A stretch of 64,000 nt of DNA from Paraspadella gotoi (Eukaryota; Chaetognatha): contig CM119270.1 in the NCBI GenBank assembly GCA_051294375.1, forward strand, positions 3,709,010 to 3,773,009, written 5' to 3'. Below are positions 57,281 through 64,000 of the stretch, piece after piece. Numbering within the stretch: the first letter of the stretch is position 1; the number at the start of each line of letters is the position of its first letter. Position numbers and translations under genes: made by a program. The notes under the pieces are model-generated. The model saw only the letters and a list, made by a program, of their open reading frames with translations, did no database searches and was not told where the DNA came from.

Positions 57281-58170
57281 TTCCCGATTATTCCACACTG
57301 CAAAATCACCATCGAGTTTATAGACTCGCATAACACTTCGTTTTTCCCTTCCCGCTCGTAAAACCCCAGTTCCTTTACTATATCCTTCCACCATATCCTA
57401 ATTTTTCCTCCCTTATCTCTTCATCCCTCCTTATTCTTTATCTTTTTCTCTTAACATGATCCATTTTAATATCATAGATCCCATTTTATCCATTTACGTT
57501 TCAGTCTCATCTCTGTTACATGCTGTCCTTTTTTGCGCCTAAATTCGAAATTAATTACGATTAAAAGTCTTTAAACAATTAAGGGGTTTTTATAAACGAG
57601 GGTATATGTTGGAGATTTTTGTTAATGGATGAGGTTAAAAACTTAATAAGAATTTAATTCAGTAATTAGAAACAGGAAATCGGCTTCTCTTTGGAAATAG
57701 ACATACTTTTCCTTTTCTTTGCATAACTTCCTTTTTAATTCTTTCCCGCGCTTTTCGCTCTTTTCCTCTCCCTTTCCTCTTTTCCTTTTACTTTTGCGTC
57801 CCGATCATAATACCATGTTGCACCCAGGTCCATGCTGTAAATCTTCTTCTATTTTAGCTATTCTTTATCCCATGCCATTCTACCTCCAGACTGAGACAGT
57901 GCATCCTCTCCTTTCCCACCTCACAGCTCCACAATTTTCACCACCATGATTTCGCTAAAATAAGAAACGCCAGGAACCGCAGTCGCCACTCTCGCCACGC
58001 GCCGCCATCCATCCAGCGCGACCCTCCACACTACGTACCGTAATCGACTACTACGCCCCCCCCCCCAGCCGGCGTCAATTCGGAGCAAAGATTATGCCCA
58101 AAGAATATGCGGGATCTACGCATCGGGATCCCAAAACCACAAACAGGTGAACATTCAAAAGCCAAAACAT
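57281..58170. other. Mixed sequence with possible T1 fragment, no gene seen
   Basis: 57525-57702 may be a degenerate small T1 element (left TGTCCTTTTTTGCGCC; right, reversed, GTCTATTTCCAAAGAG). A C run lies at 58058-58068. No gene supported. Confidence 0.4.
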
Positions 58171-58173
58171 TCT

Positions 58174-58177
58174 ATCT

Positions 58178-58211
<34 letters not shown>

Positions 58212-58440
58212 TCTCTCTCATCTCTCTCTCTCTCTCTCTCCGCTCCTCTCTCATCATTTGACGGCTCTTCCTCGCTATTTTTCCCCAGGAATAATCTTAT
58301 TAGTGGAGATAGGCGCATCACGCTCAGAAAAGAGAGAGAGAGAGAGTCAGAGAGAGAAGAGAAGAGAAAGAAGAGAGAGACAGACGAGAGAGAAGAGAGA
58401 CGAGAGAGAGAAAAGAGGGAGAAGAGAGAGAGACAGAGAA
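58174..58440. repeat. Inverted CT/GA microsatellite pair
   Basis: CT tract 58174-58252, about 78 bp of spacer, GA tract 58330-58440. The arms are imperfect but could pair over most of their length. Confidence 0.85.
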
Positions 58441-59960
58441 GAGCTGCTGCAAACTTATGAACAAAGGAGAATGCGAGGGACATGAAGAAGGACAAAAGTA
58501 AAAAGAATCACAGAATGAAATGGCGCTTAAGTCGCGATCACTCATCAAACTTATAATTAGCTAAAAAACTGAGCTAGATTCGAAAGGAGAGCTCTGACGA
58601 TTCCGAAAATGTATTTACTTTACTATTTTTTCAAATGCGTCATCTTTTTCGATATTTTTTCTGTAACTATATAAATAAACAGGAACCTATTGAGAAAGAA
58701 GTTAGCAGCCCAAACAGTACAGTGCCGTGTTTCATTAAACTTTGGCTATCTGAATTACCTTTAAGTCACGAACTCCAATTACTAATGAAAAGATTACTTC
58801 AAAATTGCCTTCCTTCATATAAAATATGAATTATTTTACAACCAATTGGGAATTAATTCCTTTATATCTTTGAATCGAAAAACATTTTTTCAAAACACGC
58901 TCATAGAATCTTCCCCCACCTTTCTTTTCTTGCCAATATTTTATCTTCTTCATAAGAGTCAACGGTCATTGAACTGCACTCTTGCAGTTTTTAACTCACT
59001 CTCAGAAAGTTAAAAATTCTGTCTCATTAAACTCTTAATTTACATAAAGTAAAAAGTCAAATTGAAATACAGATTCGATAAGTTTATAACTCGTAAACAT
59101 TAAAGGTATAAAACAACCGTCTAAAATGTGTAGTAGTTATTTTAGAACTTATTAGTGATAAACTCCAAGTATGTACTATTTACAAGAGGAATTAAATATA
59201 AGAAGTAGAAATTGGCTTACTGTAAAGAAATCAGGTTTGAGTTAAAAATTTAGTTGTAGAAATTTAACTTACCATATAAAAAATTATTTTCTCTTGAAAA
59301 TCTAGTATTTACGAAAAAAATATGTTTAATATTCTTTATGAAATTTATTTAGATTTTAAACTTTTCGAATTAGTTTTTCAATAGAAAACCTCTACAATGA
59401 TATAGAAAATGAATGTAAATCAAAATTAAGATTTCTATAATTTTAATTGAGTGATCCCTGGCCTTAAGCCCATTTCGCCAACTGTTGCAAAGAAAAAAAC
59501 ACAGTCATCAGACAACAGAACAGATAGACAGCCACTTATCCATACCTATCCACAATACAATTATACAGACAGAACAGACACACGATAGACTTACCGCGAA
59601 CAAACCCACGAAGCACATTCTCAGTCTCAGATTCCCAATTGCCAAATCTCACTCCGTCTTCCGTCTACTTTTTCCTCCGCATTAAATTCACACTTCTTTC
59701 TTTTGTTTTTTTGTGAAGAATTCTTGACAGCCATTACCGAAAAGGCACTTCTTCTCTGTCCGTCTGTACCCGTCTTAATTTCTGACGCTACAGAAAGAGG
59801 CATTCTTCTGTCCGCTCTGTCCATTCCAGTCTAAAACTTTTCCTCTTTCATATTCTATTCAAACGCCCGTCTCGTCTCCCTTCATCACAATCGAATGCCT
59901 TATATTCCAATCAAAATAAATACATTATATACTAAACCAGCTTAAGAAATAAAAACAATA
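58441..59960. other. AT-rich unique sequence, no gene seen
   Basis: About 1.5 kb. ACAGA-type words at 59500-59590 form a loose repeat. 59627-59824 reads a 65-codon minus frame with no recognisable domain. Confidence 0.5.
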
Positions 59961-59963
59961 AAA

Positions 59964-59987
59964 CGGGACGCTTTCGAAATAGTCGCC
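59964..59987. repeat. Single T1-type terminal repeat
   Basis: CGGGACGCTTTCGAAATAG then TCGCC is, in reverse complement, close to the T1 ends (GGCGACTATTTCGAAAGCG). No partner end was located nearby. Confidence 0.4.
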
Positions 59988-59989
59988 GT

Positions 59990-60400
59990 CGAATGCTCTC
60001 CCTTTTATTCTTCCCTCCTTACTTCGCCGGTAGGACGGAGAGGAAGAGGAGAGGGGAGGTGACATGCCAATCCCTGTTGCAATAATATGCAGATGACGAG
60101 ATCTCTCATCGTTATAACCATAAACGCTTGATTAATCCGATACAGAGTTTAAACACGCTGAACCACGCACAATGAGTAGAAATGAGGAAGGAGAGTTGGG
60201 TTAGGTAAGATGAGAGGAGGAGGGGGGGTTGAGAGGGGGAACGGGATGGATAAAGCTTATGAGGGGGCATTAGAAGGGTATGGAGGGGAGATAAGAAGGT
60301 TAGTGTAGAGGGGATAGAAGGTATGGATGGGCTAGAGTATGCTAGTGAGATAAAAGATTTGTACGAGATTGTTAAGAGGAGAAGCAAGGAGTATTCCAAC
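59990..60400. other. G-rich patch and unique sequence, no gene seen
   Basis: GGAGAGGAAGAGGAGAGGGG and GAGGAGGGGGGGTTG words at 60037-60240. No gene. Confidence 0.45.
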
Positions 60401-61310
60401 CCTCAAAAAGAAATGGCTTACAACACGCCCAGCATGATCCATTTGGTCTAAGTTAAATTTTTATTAGTTAAAAACAATACTTGAATACTGATTTGGATTT
60501 TTTTATAACTGGCAACGCTAAGGTGAACTAGGTTAATATTTGCCTGATCTAATGAGCAAGTGTTCTGAATATTGTTAGTAACAGAAATGATATTTTCTTA
60601 ATAAATATAGCAAACTTTCGTAATCAAAATAATTTTGCTTATTATTTATTTTAGAAATAAATAAATATCAATACTATTTTCTTTCTTATGTTTTATTTCA
60701 TTATGCAACTAATATTCTTTAATTGTTATTACTATCATTTAAGCCCAAAATTACTATTCCCTAGATGTAATGAAATACTGATTATCATAAGTAGCCATGG
60801 TCATTTACTCTGAATCTACTCTGGCTACTACCAGAACCAAACCAATAAAATTATTAAAGGAACAGATATTCATTGAATATTAACTAAAGTAATTCAATTA
60901 ATTAACATATAGTAAAGAAACCATATAATACCCAATGAGGATGATACATTAAGAGATTTGGCATGTACAGTAATTCAGTTGAATCCTATATGATTGACAA
61001 GATTTAAACTCGATCCAAAGATGATATGTAACAATTGTACCCAAGACTTCAAGTCGCCCAATAAACTATTCTTGTACTCTATTAAAATGCGCAAAAGCTA
61101 CTAGAATTCTTGCACGAATTTTATGATCTACTAACAAACATCCCAATGCTGATTAATATTACACAAAATTCGCAGCGCAATTATAGAAATTAACATATCC
61201 TATGGATCATAATTATATCACAAATTGTGTTTTTCTTTCTCTTCGTTGTTGTTTTTTAAGATTTGAGAGAAAAGAATTTCATTAAAACAACACGACTTTA
61301 TTATGATTAA
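60401..61310. other. AT-rich unique sequence, no gene seen
   Basis: About 900 bp of A/T-rich sequence without repeats or open frames. Confidence 0.5.
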
Positions 61311-61320
61311 ACAATACACT

Positions 61321-61352
61321 GTTTCGATCTGAATTTTGCAATCTTCATCATG
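61321..61352 (-). ncRNA. Third hammerhead-like motif, degenerate
   Basis: The minus strand reads ATGATGA, A, GAT..ATC hairpin, GAAAC, similar in plan to the motifs at 43071 and 43587. The hairpin is only about 3 bp with a long loop, so this is a weaker candidate. Confidence 0.2.
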
Positions 61353-61375
61353 CTTATTTAATTTTGATAATCACA

Positions 61376-61802
61376 TAATTTTTTGTTTCACAAGTAAACA
61401 TGAGAAATGGATGAAGAGAAGTAGAGAAAAATAAATGTTTTCTAACAAAGAAATACAAAAAAGGACATGTGGTCAGTTTGGTAGGTAGTTGAGAGAGAGA
61501 AAGAGGTGGTAGGAAAAGAAAATTAAATTTGCAGAGAGAGAGAGTAGAGAGAGATAGCATAGTAACAATTAGATCAATACATTATACATCTTATACTCTT
61601 AATACATTATTCATCTTTCTTTCGCTCTGCAATATTTTAATTTCGTTTTCCTCACCACCTTCCTTCTCTCTGCTCAAAACTTGCCCTATCCTCAAAGCTG
61701 ACCATACTGTCATTTTTTTAATTTCTTTGTTGGAAACATTATTTCTCTCTCTCTCTCTCTTTCTCTCCCTCCTTTCACTGTTTAAATTGGAAACAAAAAA
61801 TT
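61376..61802. mobile_element. Inverted-repeat element
   Basis: The left arm 61376-61515 (TTTTTTGTTTCACAAGTAAAC, AACAAAGAAATACAAAAAAG, ACATGTGGTCAG, compared in pieces) pairs with the reverse complement of 61655-61802. The arms contain GA or CT tracts and enclose about 140 bp of AT-rich DNA. The plan (hammerhead-like motif just outside, then inverted arms with GA) parallels the nested repeat at 43016-43673. Confidence 0.55.
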
Positions 61803-62007
61803 ATTACTACTCAAAAACCAAGAGTGACCGCGATCCGAAAGCGTACAGCGAACCTGTGGAAGGCCGATTGAAGAACCAACGACATAAAAAATTGAGAATA
61901 AAAGGATTAACCCGGACGTAGTTAGATAGCCCTGCGTTTTCGTTCACTGGTCATTTAGTGTGGATGTTAGAAATGAAATGTATTTTATTATTGAAAATCT
62001 TGGCAGG

Positions 62008-62035
62008 GAGCCCCCGCCTGTTTTCTGGGGGGCTC
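62008..62035. other. GC hairpin
   Basis: GAGCCCCC and GGGGGGCTC can form an 8-bp stem with an 11-base loop, followed on + by a T-rich stretch. In a eukaryotic nuclear setting this may be a retroelement 3' end or chance. No function is assigned. Confidence 0.45.
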
Positions 62036-62059
62036 TTCTCTTTTTTTCTTGAATTTTTT

Positions 62060-62835
62060 TCTTCAAAATTCTGGTTTAATTTATTCAACATTTAAAGTTG
62101 TTGTTCCTAATTATTTTATTCACTTTTTCTTTCTTTTTTATTTTTGTTTTCTGCTTTATTCTTTCCTCGCTGGTCGAGAATCTATGAAAATTAATATTAT
62201 TTTTTAATATCTTTCATATATCAAATAAAATCTAACTGAAAAAAAGATTTTTTATCCTTGAAAAAACTGTAATTAGTAAATAAATTTAAATACACTTTTT
62301 TAATTCTATAAAACTAAAAAATTTTTCCTTATATATTATTTCTTTAAATTTCAAGTACTTCCTTTTTTAAAATCCACTAATGTTTTTCATTTACAACAAG
62401 TTTAAACCAAAAGATTGATCTTGTGTTCATGGCAATATTGATAATATTATGTTATACTACTAATCTTAAAACCTGTCTCTCTGATTTCTAATTCTTTTTC
62501 CCCTCTTCACTGAACAAACAAGCAAATAAAAAAGATAGAAAAAATAAAGTCATAAATGGATTAATAACAATTTGAGTAAACAATGCCGGATCTGCCACAA
62601 GCATTAGCGGGAATTAAATGGATTAACTTAATTGAAAAATAAATGTATTTAATAATTAAAATAAATAACATCAACAATTGCGCCGAGCCTCAAATGATTT
62701 GAACAAAGACGACAACGACGATGAATACAATGACGAAAACGACGACGAAATCTTTGACTTTGTAGAGCCGTAGCTACATATAGTCAATAAGAATGACCTG
62801 TTATCTCTCTCTTTTGTTCACCACGAGACGTCTCA
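62060..62835. other. AT-rich unique sequence, no gene seen
   Basis: T-rich to 62170 and A/T-rich after. ACG triplets appear at 62706-62750. No gene. Confidence 0.5.
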
Positions 62836-62889
62836 GTTTCCGGCTTCGGGTCGAGCGGAATCAACGTCGTCTCCCAACGCCGTAACGTC

Positions 62890-63085
62890 CCGGCGCCGTG
62901 AATTCCCGGCGCCCCGTATTTCCGGCGCTCCATCGTCCCGGCGCCGTGTCTTCCCGGCGCCCCATCGTCCCGGCGCCGTGTCTTCTCGGCGCCCCATCGT
63001 CCCGGCGCCGTGTCTTCCCGGCGCCCCATCGTCCCGGCGCCGTCTCGTCGCGGCACAGTTTCGTCCGGGCGCCGTCTCGTCACGC
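62890..63085. repeat. 16-bp GGCGCC minisatellite with 32-bp higher-order unit
   Basis: Two 16-bp monomers alternate: CCCGGCGCCCCATCGT and CCCGGCGCCGTGTCTT. About 12 monomers are present, each centred on the palindrome GGCGCC. The corresponding array in copy E is strongly diverged. Confidence 0.9.
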
Positions 63086-63482
63086 CGCGAATATTATTAA
63101 TTATATTGCAATATTATGCATTAATACGCAATCTCAATTATTATATACTATACATACTATAGATGGTTTCTTTGTAAGTTTATATTCAAGTGAAGAACCC
63201 GCTATGAAATCGTGATATATTTTGTTCAAACAAACTTCCTACTACAGTATATGATGTTAAAAAGTATTTTATGCCCTAAAAATACTTTAATATTCTTATA
63301 ATTAACGATCCCACTTAGAAGTACAATTTTTATCGCCCCGCGTTATATCGTTTGTGTTGCGCCGAAAATGCAAGTGACGCATCGGCGCATCCCCTTAGAG
63401 CGCCTTTTTCGCTCGGGCGTCAAGATGCGTCGTCCTGGAGAGATTCGTCCTGGAACGAAAAAGGAACCAAGACGACAATGTA

Positions 63483-63522
63483 TTAGACGACGACGACGAA
63501 GACGACGACGAAGACGACGACG
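63483..63522. repeat. ACG triplet repeat in copy F
   Basis: GACGACGACGAAGACGACGA-type triplets. The counterpart in copy E (55586-55620) is shorter. Confidence 0.85.
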
Positions 63523-63600
63523 ATGGGAGGGGTCCCGCTCGCTGCTATCGTTATCACGCGGCACCACCAGCGCACGCGCGCCCATAGCAGAGAGAGAGAG

Positions 63601-63610
63601 NNNNNNNNNN
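63601..63610. other. Assembly gap of 10 N inside a GA microsatellite
   Basis: GA repeat on both sides. In copy E the same place is an unbroken GA tract (55708-55750). Confidence 0.98.
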
Positions 63611-64000
63611 AGAGAGAGAGTGAGGGAAATGGCACCTGAACCACGACACAATTTCTTTTTATTCTCATTCTCTTCCTTTTCTTTTTCTCTTTTCTTTTTC
63701 CTTCGTCGCCTCTCGTTTCGAATATGCGTCGCAAAATCGTTGCATCGTTATAACACAAGATTTTTTTAATTAAACTTACGATTTATATTGTTATAATTTA
63801 AAATTTAAAAATCTTAAATCTTAAAAATTATCATTTACCTTTTGCTATAAATCAGATCCATTCCTTCAAAAAAGAAGCTATCTTACCTTCAGACTCATAT
63901 GGTGGATTAAGGAGTCCAACCCTTTCACTAGATAATATATTTTGTATATATATATACTTTTTGTTTTCTTAATTCTGTCTTATAAAAAATATATTTGTTA

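Larger units (their letters stand above)
62840..64000. repeat. Duplicated segment, copy F, cut by the window end
   Basis: Matches copy E (54905-56200) in order, with frequent indels. The match persists to the last bases, so the segment continues beyond the window. Confidence 0.85.

Noticed and set aside
62008-62035. Bacterial-type intrinsic terminator
   Set aside because: The hairpin plus T-rich tract looks similar, but the whole window is eukaryotic and no bacterial gene precedes it.

Overview
This is a gene-poor, repeat-saturated eukaryotic nuclear window with no convincing intact protein-coding gene, tRNA or rRNA. Extreme microsatellite density (GA/CT tracts every 1-3 kb, ACG-class triplets, GAAA, AAAT, AAAGG), a degraded I/Jockey-like non-LTR retrotransposon, tRNA-derived SINEs, small TIR elements and hammerhead-like motifs point to an invertebrate metazoan, possibly an arthropod. 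That taxon is inference and weakly held. Several gaps are exactly 25 Ns and most lie in or beside GA/CT repeats. Several local duplications differ mainly by one-base indels, so some structure here may be uncorrected long-read sequence or gap filling rather than biology.

Layout. 0-11.3 kb: purine tracts, GA clusters, minisatellites (25 bp at 0.9 kb, 30 bp at 7.7 kb), a GC-rich island at 3.8-4.6 kb and a compound AAAT/GAAA tract at 10.1 kb. 11.35-17.7 kb: one long minus-strand LINE copy whose reverse transcriptase motifs are readable only across frameshifts and stops; it lies between two GA tracts. 17.8-26.7 kb: the first TIR/MITE-like element, a kilobase-scale polypyrimidine block, CGG and ACG runs and a 28-bp minisatellite. 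26.7-32.4 kb: AT-rich sequence with an inverted-repeat element, a noisy copy of the 21.4-kb locus and a TTAGGG-like patch. 32.4-44.4 kb: several gaps, two more TIR elements (35.8 and 42.7 kb, the latter holding an inverted pair of hammerhead-like motifs), a SINE with target-site duplication at 37.4 kb and a G-rich minisatellite at 44.1 kb.

44.5-52.7 kb: a 2.5-kb segment in tandem. Copy B is interrupted by a 0.8-kb SINE composite and by a 2.0-kb element with about 38-bp terminal inverted repeats and arrays of GC-rich palindromes at both ends. This foldback-like element, with an empty site in copy A, is the most interesting object in the window. 52.6-54.9 kb: a second tandem duplication of about 1.1-1.2 kb. 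54.9-56.2 and 62.84-64.0 kb: a third duplicated segment carrying a GGCGCC-centred 16-bp minisatellite. The interval between holds polypyrimidine tracts, AT-rich sequence and another inverted-repeat element at 61.4-61.8 kb.

No genes can be shown to work together. The window reads as a graveyard of mobile elements, several of which sit in or beside microsatellites.
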